Positions 50,596 to 61,087 of a DNA stretch of 64,000 nucleotides are shown in pieces. The DNA comes from Mauremys mutica. Lineage: Eukaryota; Chordata; Testudines; Geoemydidae. Location of the stretch: the NCBI RefSeq assembly GCF_020497125.1, contig NC_059081.1, forward strand, positions 17,393,105-17,457,104, in the 5' to 3' direction. The position numbers and the translations under genes were made by a program. A model generated the notes under the pieces. It was not told the DNA's origin and did not search any database. It saw nothing but the letters and a program-made list of their open reading frames with translations. Position 1 is the stretch's first letter, and each line of letters opens with the position of its first letter.

Positions 50596-51717
50596 TGTGA
50601 CGTTCCCCTGATGTTATCTGGACCGGTGATCCACTAGGTCACTCCAATTCTTGACTCTGGGAGCCAGCTTACCCTGCTCTGCTGTGAGAGCCCCTACTCC
50701 TGGGCTGTTCACGCATAGCTTCTGGCATGTAAGCTGCTTGAATTGTGCAACCAAAAGACACTAACCAATATCTCCAGTCCCAGACACAGCCCTAGGAGCC
50801 TCCATCTTGCAGTGTCCAGTTATGCCCGTTGGACGCTGCAAGCTTATACGAGTTGGTCAATTTAACAAAGAAATTGATATGCACCAGGCTTGTTATCCCA
50901 AGGGGAGTCTCTGACATGCTTGAAACCAAACACACTGCTTCAGGTAAAATAAGCAAACAGATTTATTAACTACAAAAGATAGATTTTAAGTGATTATAAG
51001 TCAAAGCACAAAAAGTCAGATTTGGTCAAATGAAATAAAAGCAAAACACATTCTAAGCTGATCTTAACACTTTCAGTGTCCTTACAAGCTTAGATGCTTC
51101 TCACCACAGGCTGGCTGTTTGCCCGTCAGCCAGGCTCTCCCCTTTGATCAGCACTTCAGTCGCTTGGTGGTGGTGTCTGTAGATGGAGGTGGAAGAGAGA
51201 GGAAGAGCATGGTAAATGTCTCTCCCTTTTATCATGTTCTTTCTTCCCTCTTGGCTTTGTCCCCCCCCCCACCCTTCAGAGTCAGATGAGCATTACCCCA
51301 TCATAGTCCCAAACTGACCAAAAGAAGGGGGGGGTGACTTACTTGAGTCCAACAAATCCTTTGTTACTGCCTAGGCCAGTGTCCGTTGTTCCTGTCGGGG
51401 CTGGGTTTGTCCCATACATGCCTTGATGAGGTGTGAACTCTCCTCTGCTCTTGGAGAGTTTTTGCCTGGGCTTGTTTTAAGCCATGAGGACACATTTTCA
51501 GCCTCATAACTATATACATGAAATTACAACCTATAATATTACTATAACATTATTGTAACAACAATTACTATGACATCACTATAAAAACAATGCTCAGTGC
51601 ATCATGAGCCTTCTGAAGACACCTGACATGACAAACTTTGCATTGGATGCCACATAAACATTTTAGAAAGATGAACATGGGGGGTGTAGGGTGTTCTCCG
51701 AGGTACAGAACGTCATA
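50596..51717 (-). mobile_element. Solo LTR, minus strand, with perfect 5-bp TSD
   Basis: Starts TGTGACG and ends CGTCATA (one mismatch to the expected CGTCACA). CCCAC flanks both sides (50591-50595, 51718-51722). On the minus strand a GATAAAAGGG box (51225-51234) precedes an AATAAA signal (50962-50967). The core around the polyadenylation signal resembles that of the LTR at 22478, so the two belong to related families. Confidence 0.78.
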
Positions 51718-51722
51718 CCCAC

Positions 51723-51900
51723 CATGTTTGTTTTGCTGTCTTCATCATCTCTAGGTTGGACTGCTGTGTGTTGTACCTGGGCATACCTTTTGAAACCCAC
51801 ATATAGCCTTTGGCTAGTGCAGAATACAGCAGCACACATTTTAGCTATGGTAGTCTGAAAAGACCATATTATATTTGGATGCTGGGCTTTGCATTTTTGT
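51723..51900 (+). mobile_element. Possible L2-like LINE fragment
   Basis: The reading around 51742-51860 gives an ISRLDCCVLYLGIPFET-like string followed by SAEYSS and KDHI. This recalls the SRLDYCNSLYLGLP ... NAAAR ... RDHI region of L2-clade RTs. A possible continuation at 56280-56520 reads KALNDLRCRYLKDSLLPH and RRKTFVEAGPWFWNLLLL. Both are short and decayed. Confidence 0.35.
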
Positions 51901-52439
51901 CCTCTTGGTATGGGATTGTAAGCCAGGCTAACAACCTGTCCCTGTAAAAATGCTTTCTTATGGAAACAAACCAGAGATAAAATGAGTCTGTCACAGATTT
52001 GCAAATACAGACACCAACAGTGGAGAGCCATGATCTGCTGGATGAAAGACAAGATAGTCAACCAGCAAATCCTCAACTCTATGATGATTGAGAACCAAAG
52101 CAACAAGGAAGTGAATCATCTGAACCTTAACTGTGAAGATACCCTGTTTAAGACAAGAATTGGGTGTGGGAACTGTTGGATTCCAGGGTGTATACAAGTG
52201 CTCATGTCACACTTCCCCCCCATCTTATTATTAGAACAATCAAAATAAAACTAACGAAGGTAACATCATGAAAGGCAGAAGGTATATATGATACTAGAAA
52301 GTTAATAGATCCAGAGTGACGATGCATTTCAAGCTGCAATTTAGCAGTAGATCTGAAGAGTTAAAGATGCTGATGGATGATATAGGAGACAATTGAGAGA
52401 CAAGGTGGGTGAGGTGGTTATAGGTTTTCTTGGACCAAC

Positions 52440-52525
52440 TTCTGTTAGTGAGAGACAAGCTTACACAGAGCTCTTCTTCAGGTCTGAAAGCTTGTCTCTT
52501 TCACCAACAGAATTTGGTTCAGTAA
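52440..52525. repeat. Inverted repeat (hairpin) GACCAACTTCTGTTAG...
   Basis: GGACCAACTTCTGTTAGTGA with GAGACAAGCTT on the left arm pairs with AAGCTTGTCTC and CACCAACAGAATTTGGTTC on the right arm, around a loop of about 25 bases. The arm resembles 58505-58560, so it is probably a terminal fragment of that repeat family. Confidence 0.65.
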
Positions 52526-52639
52526 AAAATATTATCCTCTCTCTTTTTTTTTTTTTATCCTGGGAACAATACTGTTATAGAAGAACAATGGTAGTTTTTC
52601 AAAGAAGTAAGCGTGGATGCAGCCAGGATTACAAAGGGG

Positions 52640-53979
52640 GTGAGAAGATCTAAGAAGGAAGAATGTTTCCAACCAAATGTAGGGAGGCTTGTTGAAGAGA
52701 GGAAATAATTAAAGAAGAAAATTCAACAAAAAGGAGATAGCAGTAAAAGCTATTCTGCAATAGGAAAAGGCAGACAAAGACAAGGAAGTTAAGATTGGCT
52801 AGAAGAGATAGAGAATGAGCAGAAAATAAAGTGAGAGAAGCTGAGGTCATGTATAAGAGAGGGGATTCTAAAAAGCTTTTTCTAGTATTTAAACAGCTGA
52901 TAACTACAATTCTTGAACTGTTGTGGTATTGTGAAGGCTTGAGGTGGTACAATTTTAACCACACAGGAAGGACAGAAAGCCCATTGGATGGAACATTTCC
53001 AGGCTGTGCTTAACCAACCAGAACCATTAACACATTTATAGATGGGAAGAAATAGCAGACTTATCTATATCATTAAAGGTAATTGCTTTTGAGGAAGTAA
53101 CTGAGGCCATAAACCTACAGAAGAGTGGTAACGTACCAGGCTGTGATATAGATGCTGAAATGTTAAAGGCTGGGGAGGAAGTGGTTGTGCACCTGCAGGT
53201 TGTGCAGAATGGTTTGGGAAAAGGAGATAACTCTTCTCCAGTCTTCAGCAGGTATCTGCAAAATTCCTGCAAAAGGGGGACCAACTTATTTGTGATAATT
53301 GGAGAGGGGTGACGCTCAGATCTATACCTGGAAAAGTGTTCTGAATTATCATTTTGAATAGGGTGAAAGCTGCTCTTGATAAAGTATTCAAGTATTTTGA
53401 TGTAGAAGCTTGTGTTCAGACCAGATTTTCCCTTTGGAAGACTTATTGAGAGAGGCTTAAAATACCAGCAGACGATGGTTTAACTTTCTTGATTTTACAA
53501 AAGCATATGATAGTGTCCGCAGAGAAGATCTTGAGACACCTTGGAATTCCAACAAGGATTGTTAATTTGATAAAAGCTGTGTGTGACAAATCTGCATGTG
53601 CTGCATCTGGAAAGAGTGGAGGCATGGAGTAGTTTAAGATTGTTACATGGTGTTAAGGTAAGGTTATGTATTATCTCCACTTCTCTTCTGCATTGTCATA
53701 GAGTGTGATGAGAAGAGCGACAACTGCTGCCGATGACACTGGTATTGAGCAAGAGATCAGCTGCGAGATTTAGATTTTGCAGATGATCTAGTCATACTGG
53801 ATGCCAGCTTGGATTAAATAAAAAGACTCTTTATGAGCATACAAGCAGAAGTGGCCAAAGTGGGACTTTGTATCAGTATGCAGAAGATGAAGATCATGGA
53901 GATAGTAGCGAATGCTGTTGATGCTGGCAGATGTCTGATTGATGGAGAAGAGTATGCAATAGTTGATGACTTGTCTATA
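52640..53979 (+). pseudogene. Non-CR1 LINE reverse transcriptase remnant, 5' part
   Basis: Degraded coding on the plus strand. Readable pieces are KRGDSKKLFLVFKQLI (about 52855), FQAVLNQPEP-like sequence (about 52995), SGNVPGCDIDAEMLKAGEE (about 53120-53180), SIPGKVF (about 53320), a FLDFTKAYDSVRRE motif (about 53488), FADDLVIL (about 53777) and EVAKVGLCISMQKMKIME (about 53845-53900). These are in the order of a non-LTR RT fingers-palm-thumb domain, with many stops and shifts. The text differs clearly from CR1; I do not assign a clade. Interrupted by the Tigger at 53980. Confidence 0.75.
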
Positions 53980-55681
53980 CAGTGGAGTTGCATCATACGC
54001 GCATTTAACTTACGCGAATTCAACTATATGTGCGCAATGAATGTATGCCCCGGAGTGAGCATGAGATGGGAGACGTGAATCTGCTGTTCCCTCAGTCGGT
54101 CTCAGTTCCTACATGCCTCTCATAGTATGAGCATCTCGCCACACTGAGTGTGATTCTAGTGTTTAAAGATACATATTTTTCATACAATGTGGCCCCTAAA
54201 CACAAGCCAACTACTTCATCTGGTGCTCAACTGAATAAACAGCGATTTGTTCCAACGCTCGAGGAAAAACTGTCTGTGTTGGACTTATTGAGAGACAGTA
54301 TGTCGGTCTTAAATGTGGCGCATAAATATGGCTGCAACGAATCTAGCATCCATGCCATCAAGATTCGAGAGAGAGAAATTCGTCAAGCCGTGGCATCAAG
54401 TGCTCCAGTAACGCCTAAGGTGACGAGCCAGGTGTGTGATAAGACTTTAGTGAAGACTGAAAAGGCATTAAACTTATGGCTGGAAGACATGAACCGTAAA
54501 CATGTGGCTATCGATGGCAACATGTTGCTAGAAAAGGCTCTTAGCCTCTATGCGCTGTGCAAACCTCCCGCCAAAGCCTTCTGATGAGAAGGAATTCAAA
54601 GCCAGCCAAGGTTGACTTAACAGTTTTAGGAACTGCTTCAATCTCAAAAATGTGCAGACTACTGGTGAAGCTGCATCTGCCAATGAAGAGGCAGCAAAAG
54701 CCTACCCTGAACAATTAAAGAAAATCATAGAAGAAAAGGGCTATCTTCTGGAACAAGTTCTTAACGCTGATGAGACTGGGCTCTTCTGGAACAAAATGCC
54801 CAACCGCACTTACATTTCAAAATCAGAAAGACGAGCCCCTGGCTTCAAAGCAGCTGAAGACCATGTGACTGTGTTGTTTTGTGGCAATGCAGCTGGGCGT
54901 TTAGTAAAGCCGGGCTTGCTCTACAGGTCTGCAAATCCCCGTGCCCTAAAAGGCAAGAACAAAAACCTCCTGCCTGTGTTCTGGCAATCAAATAAAAAGG
55001 CTTGGGTGACGGCAGCATAATTTCTGGATTGGTTTCACAAGTGTTTCCACGAGGTCAAGCAGTACCTTGAAAAGAAAGGACTTGACTTTAAAGTGTTGCT
55101 GATCGTAGATAATGCTCCTGGCCACCCTGAGGCACTCTGGTTTGCGCATAATGACGTTGAAGTCGTCTTTCTCCCCCACAATACCATCTCCATCCTCCAA
55201 CCTCTCAACCAAGGCGTGATTCGCTGTTTCAAGGCCATGTACGCAAGGCTTATGTTCTCACGGATACAGAGCGCTATGAATGCTGATCCCAATCTTAATG
55301 TATCGTGTTGGAAGTCCTTCAACATTGCCGATTCCATCACTTATATTAAACAGGCAATGGATGCAATCAAGCCGGAAACAGTCAATGCTTGTTGGCGAAA
55401 CCTATGGAAAGACCGTGTGAATGATTTTAAGGGTTTCCCGACCATTGATAAAGAAGTGAAATGCATTGTTCAGGTGGCCAGGCAAGTGGGTGGTGATGGC
55501 TTTGTTGACATCCTTGAGGAAGAAATTGAAGAATTAATTGAGAGCCATAGAGAAACATTGACTAACAAAGAGTTAGAGGAACTATAAAATCGTCTACAGA
55601 AAACGAAGGTGATGACAACGAACAGGAAGAGCCAGCAAGTTGGAATCTTCATAAATCCCCGCATAAGATAAGACTCCACTG
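53980..55681 (+). mobile_element. Tigger1-like pogo transposon
   Basis: The left end CAGTGGAGTTGCATCATAC (53980) and the right end AGACTCCACTG (55681) form the Tigger terminal inverted repeat. TA dinucleotides flank both sides (53978-53979, 55682-55683). It carries the transposase remnant at 54150-55587. At 1.7 kb it is shorter than the 2.4-kb Tigger1 I know, so part is deleted. It sits inside a LINE, whose reading resumes on the far side. Confidence 0.92.
54150..55587 (+). pseudogene. Tigger1-type transposase (DDE, TIGD1-like), nearly open
   Basis: Order of visible parts: helix-turn-helix region with LSVLDLLRDSMSVLNVAHKY (54270 on), CENP-B-like second DNA-binding domain with ALNLWLEDMNRKHVAIDG, then DDE catalytic segments NADETGLFW (about 54765) and LLIVDNAPGHP (about 55094), with LPHNTISILQPLNQGVI further on. 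Breaks: the frame shifts between 54584 and 54652, with some sequence lost, and there is one in-frame TAA at 55018-55020 where the frame otherwise continues to 55587. The LPPNTTS motif reads LPHNTIS. A decayed transposase, not a domesticated gene, because the breaks are unrepaired and the terminal repeats remain. Confidence 0.9.
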
Positions 55682-55683
55682 TA

Positions 55684-56160
55684 TTGGAAATACAGTATCT
55701 GTAAATGTCCTGCTCACTAAGGAAGTGAAGGGAAGAATTGGCAAAGCAAGTTGATCGTTGTCCTGTTTGTTTGCCAGACATCTGGAAGAGCAAAAAGATA
55801 GATCTACAATAAAAAATCAGATTGTACAATGGTATGCTATTACTATTGTACACCTTAGAAATGTGGCAGGTGGTGAAAATACACAACAGGATGGTGAAGG
55901 TGAATGCACTCCACCAGCATTGTTTATGAAGAATCTTAAGAATGCATTGGAGAGATTGTGTAACCAATGTGGAAGTATTGCACTGCACAGGTCAACAGGC
56001 AGCTGTGGTGGTGTGACCATGCCCTCAGATTACCCCACGGCAAAAGCACAAGCTACATCTTAGGTTGGCTCTGACCTGGAGGAAAGAGAATGCATGAAGG
56101 ACAAAGAAAAACCTATTGCAAGATGGAAAGGATGTAGTCATCATGGATGAAGTCCAATAT
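55684..56160 (+). pseudogene. Same LINE, 3' part after the Tigger insertion
   Basis: Resumes with a RIGKA ... FARHLEEQKDRSTIKNQI-like stretch (about 55733-55835), corresponding to the post-RT segment before an end region read as KAQATS then DLEERECMKDKEKP (56040-56110). Frames are broken. The join of 53979 to 55684 restores a plausible order of LINE segments. Confidence 0.65.
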
Positions 56161-56274
56161 TTTGCTGTGGACAGACAGCAGAGGGGAAAAATTGGTTGCC
56201 TCATGTGCCACTAGGCACAGGAGATTGTAAAGCTGAAGCTAAGCTCTGCAATTTTCTTCACTCAAAGTACTGCT

Positions 56275-56525
56275 GCTTATTCTATTTAAAGCCCTAAATG
56301 ATCTAAGATGCAGGTATCTAAAAGACAGCCTCTTGCCCCATGTGCCATGAGAGCAGTTGTGATTTGTAGCAGTGGTTCTTCCCTCTGTCCTCAGAGTTGG
56401 GAGTGACAGGACCCGAAGAAAGACCTTTGTAGAAGCAGGACCTTGGTTTTGGAATTTGCTTCTGCTGAAAATACCAGTTTTAGGTCATGTTGGAAGTCAG
56501 CTATTTGGTTTGGCCCCTCCATTCC
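56275..56525 (+). mobile_element. Possible L2-like LINE 3' part
   Basis: Readable KALNDLRCRYLKDSLLPH then RTRRKTFVEAGPWFWNLLLL resembles the carboxy-terminal end of L2/L3-type ORF2 (pattern KALNGLAPPYL ... P..WN.LP). If it joins the fragment at 51723-51900, the LTR at 50596, the LINE at 52640 and the Tigger all lie in or next to one older LINE. Confidence 0.35.
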
Positions 56526-57077
56526 TGGATGGGAATGATGATTCTCCATAGAAGTTGGTCGCTAGTTGGTAATTCACTGATTCTTGGGTGAAGGTTTGGT
56601 GTTGGTAGGTTAGGGAGCCACCACTATGATCCCTGTTGGAGGGAAACATCTTTAATTAAAAAATGCGAAAGTAGCAAAGGTACTGAGGTAGTGGACACCT
56701 TACAAACTTAAGATTCTGCAATATTGATCAGGGCAGACTGATGAGAACGTGGTAATACTGGTTTTGTTAAATTGCTTGAGAGTGCTGGTTTGAGACAAGA
56801 GCGCCTAAAAAATCTGAGTTAAGCAGCTGAAGTGCGCTTCAAATGATTACAAAGCAGAACAGTTTCTGGAAACATGTGCCTTGCAATGAATAAATCAATA
56901 ATGACAAGTTGCTTTGGTATACCTTGGCACTCTTCTGAAAAGAGTAGAAGAAACATTTCTGACAGAATAATCAACATTCCCTCTTGGTGCTGGAGAAGCA
57001 TCATTTTACACAGAGGCGGGAATTGGGTTTGGTTAAAATGTTCCCCTCCTTGGTCCTTTTATAGGCTTAGTACTACA

Positions 57078-57273
57078 CTAGGAAGGTGGTGAAGCACTGG
57101 AATGGGTTACCTAGGGAGGTGGTGGAATCTCCATCCTTAGAGGTTTTTAAGGCCCGGCTTGACGAAGCCCTGGCTGGGATGATTTAGTTGGTGTTGGTCC
57201 TACTTTGAGCAGGGGATTGGACTAGATGACCTCCTGAGGTCTCTTCCAACCCTAATATTCTCTGATTCTGTGA
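57078..57273 (+). mobile_element. CR1 3' end fragment
   Basis: About 195 bp matching 30895-31092: GGTGGTGAAGCACTGGAATG, the 3'UTR with ACTAGATGACCTCCTGAGG, and terminal TTCTCTGATTCTGTGAT. Strongly 5'-truncated, as is usual for CR1. Confidence 0.9.
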
Positions 57274-58499
57274 TACAGACTACTTCAGGTGTCACCAAGC
57301 AATAATTTCATTAGGCCAATGGGATCCCCAAACCGCCAAGACTCATCCTAATCTTAGTATAAGTAATTATTTTTTCTTTCTGTTTTTGATCAGCGTTTTA
57401 CAGGAAATAAAACGGTCACTGAGTAAATTCGCTCTTAACAACTAACTTTTCTGTCAAGTTTGTGTAAAAACAGGAAAAATATGAATGATTTCTGTAATAA
57501 ACATTTCCTCACCAGGTATATTTCATATCCTCTTGGTCAAAAGGTGTTGAAACAACTACAATGGGGTATGAGGATGGGAAGTGGGTTGGGTTGATTTTTA
57601 AAGACCTGAAACCATTCTTTGGTGCTTTGGACGCAATGGATTTTAGGAGTAGAGAATCCAACTATGAGATTGTTTTGTTTTTTTCCACCTGCCTAAAAAG
57701 CTAGAAATTGAACCATAAGCTCTCTTTTCCTCCAGATATCTCTGAAAAACCTCAGTGTTCTAATACTATCAGCTTTTCAATTCTTCTTCTCCAGAACTCC
57801 AATTTTCCTGTGAAGGAATGAATCGTCTCTTGCAAGGATGCTCATAGAAAGTGTCTGCTAGTTTTTGTTCGCAAATCAGTAGACTTTTTTTTTCCAAGCA
57901 TCTACTTGACCTTTTCCCTGTCCATTCATTCTCCCTCTTGCTCTCTGAGTTTAACAGGTATTATAGCCATTTTTTCAATAAATATATCAAATTTGCCCAC
58001 AGATCCCTGAATAGAAGAAATACTGACCCAAATGATACCTGGGGGGTAGCAACAAGAACAGACGAGTATGAGAATAAGAAAAAAAAGTTGTGTTCTGCAC
58101 TTCCAAGGGCAATCATGATAGGGTACCTCAATGTAAATGATAACTTTCTTACTGTTTCATTAGGCCTCTGTGAAGAATAGCTTTTCTTTAGACTGTTTAA
58201 GCAGGAGAGGAAGGGAATTTAAACTGCTGCAGCATCTTCATCCATTGTTAGCCTGGAGCGCTACTCCCTTTGCAGTCAAATCTTCTGTCCCTGTGATAGT
58301 CACAAAGGTAGCTCATTTGGCAGCTTGATCTTTTCAAACAACCATGGTTTTGTAATGTCTCACTGACACAGATGCATGCTGGTTTTATGAGGCACTCCCC
58401 TGTTAGGCCTATGTGATAAAGTAGGACAGTATCTCAGATTGAAGCTATAACTACTCTACCTGTTCACTTGCCTTGGTAGGGAATGAATTTTTAAAAATA

Positions 58500-60000
58500 T
58501 TATTTACTGTTGGTAAAGAGAGACAAGTTTTCAAGCTTCCAAAGAGTAGTTCTTCAGATCTGGTAAACTAACTCAGGGCATTTCTACATGTACTGCGCTG
58601 CAGAGGCACAGCTGTACTGCTGCAGCACATCTGGTGAAGACGCTCTGTGCAAATGGAAGACAGCTTTCCTGCTGGCATAATAAAACCATCTCCGCAAACA
58701 GCAGAAGCTATGTCAGTGGGAGAAGCTCTTCTGCCAACATAGCGCTGTGCACACGAGTGCTTATGTCGGTGTAGGTTATGTTGCTAAGGGGGGTGATTTA
58801 TTCTCACCCATGAGTGACATAAGTTATGCTGACATAGGCTGTAGTGTAGATAGAGCCTCAGCTAAATGCCTGTGTATATGCTCTACCATTGACACAGAGC
58901 GGTTACATGAGCAACATTACAGCAGCGCAGCTGCATCAGTACTGCTGTAAGTTCACTAGCGTAGACATGGTCCCAGAGTGTCACTGCTACATACAAGGTG
59001 GAACAGATTGTTTAGCATAAGTAGTTAACACATTTCAAGGGATCATTCAAGGTGAGGTGGCCCATTAATACCTCTCCAGTCATAGGGAGGAAAGGAAAGG
59101 GAGGGAGCAGAGAAAACAGATGGAGGGAGGGGTGGTGGTTGTTAGTGGGTTATAGATTGTTGTAATAAGCCATAAATTAAGTGTGTCTATTCAGTCCATG
59201 ATTTTTAGAGTCTAGCAAAGTTATGAATTTAAGCTTCCAGGTTTGTCTTTTGAAAGTGTTGTACAGGGTTTCCTTTGGGGATGAGGCCTGATAGTTCATA
59301 CATAGAGTGATTGCTTTGTAAAAAAGTGTTCACCCAGAGGTGATATGGTATTTTTGTCTTCTATCATTTTCCTGCCTGAGTTCATCTGAGAGCATAGTGA
59401 TTATCTGTCTGGTTTCACCCACAGAGTTGCTCTTGGCATTTAGGCATGTGTAGGACCCATGGATCTTGAAAAGGTGTTGTATATGTGAAGGGAGGGGGGA
59501 GTGTCTGGTGCCGCTTTGAGTTTTGGTCTGGTGCCGCTTTGGTGCGTCCTGGTGTGTGGGTTAGGGGGGTTGTTTTGAAGGCAAGAGAAAGGGTTCAGGA
59601 AAGATTTCTTTCAGGATGCAGTCCCCACTGAGTATTGGTTGTAGTTGTGTGATACCCCATATGGGTTCCAGTGCGGGGTGGTAGGTGACAACTAGGGGCG
59701 GTGCAGTCAGAGAGGGTTTTATTTCTGTATTGAAGCAGGTTCTCTCAGGATATTTGGGTGACCCATTCCATAATGCAATCTACTTCTCTGGTGGAGCATC
59801 TTTGTTTGGTAAAGGTGGTTTTGAGTGTGTATTCTAGACTTTGTCCTTGGAGCACGTTCTGTGATATCTGAGTGCCTGGCTGTAGATAACAGATTTCTTG
59901 GTGCTTTGGAGTGGTTACTGGATCTATGAAGATAGATGTGATGACCCGTGGGTTTCTTGTATCTAGATGTCTATAGGGTTTCAGGCATTTCATTCAGTTA
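58500..60000 (-). mobile_element. Penelope-like element remnant (tentative)
   Basis: A long dispersed repeat. On the minus strand, 59490-59160 gives SYTCLNAKSNSVGETRQII then a QASSPKETLYNTFKRQTWKL-like stretch ending LLDSKNHGLNR. The pattern (a Cys-containing piece with GET, then W-x2-F-I ... GLNR) resembles the GIY-YIG-type C-terminal part of Penelope-like proteins. Stops occur, e.g. at the TSG*TLF position. The MITE at 58577-58973 cuts it. A related terminal hairpin lies at 52440-52520. Confidence 0.4.
58577..58973. mobile_element. GTCTACAC-type MITE, CAG TSD, inside an older repeat
   Basis: GGCATTTCTACATGTACTGC at the left and GCGTAGACATGGTCC at the right; CAG flanks both (58574-58576, 58974-58976). 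The surrounding repeat reads on from CTAACTCAG to AGAGTGTCACTGC, so the insertion is younger than its host. Confidence 0.8.
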
Positions 60001-60072
60001 TTTTATACCTGTATACTAAAGAACCCACGGCTGTAATTCTTCAAAGTACTACAGAACAAGAATGATGTTAAA

Positions 60073-60092
60073 GTGTGTGTGTGTGTGTGTAC
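60073..60092. repeat. (GT)n microsatellite
   Basis: Run of GT dinucleotides followed by ACACACG. Confidence 0.85.
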
Positions 60093-60274
60093 ACACGTGC
60101 CAAATGGCAATTGTTAAATAATGTTGCCAGTTTTAGATCTTAGTATGTCATTTATAAAACAAAACCCTAGATAGACCAAGGACATTGTTAATATTGTGCC
60201 TGCCATGTGAGCCCAATGCAGACTAAATTTTTTACCACAGATGTAATTACCTAATGTATTAGGCAATACAACTT

Positions 60275-61020
60275 CTATTCCTGAGAGCATTGTGCGCCAA
60301 AAAATTAAAAATTCTGCAAGTTTTATTTGTCAATAAATAAATGCAGAGCCTCCAACATGACTGTGGGGAGCACAGGCCACTGGCTTGCTGAAGGTGGGAG
60401 ATCACCCTGCAGCTCCTCTGCCCACAGGACATGGACTTGGCGGTGAGGCTGCACCCAACCATGACACAGCACAAGACCTGCATCTGCCCCAGAGACAACC
60501 TGTGGCCCTGCCCCTCTGTGCCAGGCACGTCAGGTGTGGAGTAGACAGGCTCAACCAGGCAGGATGCAAGTATGGAGGGGCTCAGTGTGGGGTGAGAGGA
60601 TTTGGGGTGGGATAATCTGGGTGCAGGAGGAGGGGGGTGTCTAGGTGGTGGTGGTGGATCTGGATGCACAGAGGCTTGTTGGTGGGGTTCCAGGTGTAGA
60701 GGCAATGGGACTCTGCAGGGGCTTCCAGGTGAAGGTGGTTGAGGCTAAGCAAAGGGGTCTGGGAACTGGGGGAGTGGGGCTTGGTGGGGTGGGGATCTGG
60801 GTGCAGCTAGTTGTGGGTCAGTGGTGTGGGGGTCTGGATGTGGGGGCTGGGCTGTTGCAGGGGGTGAGGCATCAGGGTGGGGTTTTGAGTGCAGGGAGCT
60901 CAGTGGGTGGTTGTCTGGGGGCAGGGGTGCAGGTCCGGAGGCAGGGGGTCTGAGTGCAGGGCAGCTCTGGGTGCAGGGGTTGAGGTTCAGTGGGGTGGGG
61001 TGCAGGTATGGGGGGTTAGG
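60275..61020. repeat. Dispersed repeat with G-rich minisatellite
   Basis: 60290-60350 (GCGCCAAAAAATTAAAAATTC) begins an AT-rich then GC-rich dispersed element. From about 60570 to 61020 the plus strand is dominated by irregular GGGGTCTGGGTGCAGGGG-like units of about 20-40 bp. Proline-rich open frames on the other strand come from this. Confidence 0.6.
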
Positions 61021-61063
61021 GTTGAACAATCTTTCAAAATATTTTTTTATTCTGTTCCTTCCT

Positions 61064-61087
61064 GCCTCTCTCTCTCTCTCTCTCTCA
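61064..61087. repeat. (TC)n microsatellite
   Basis: Uninterrupted TC/CT dinucleotides directly after the G-rich minisatellite. A second GA run lies at 61380-61397. Confidence 0.9.
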
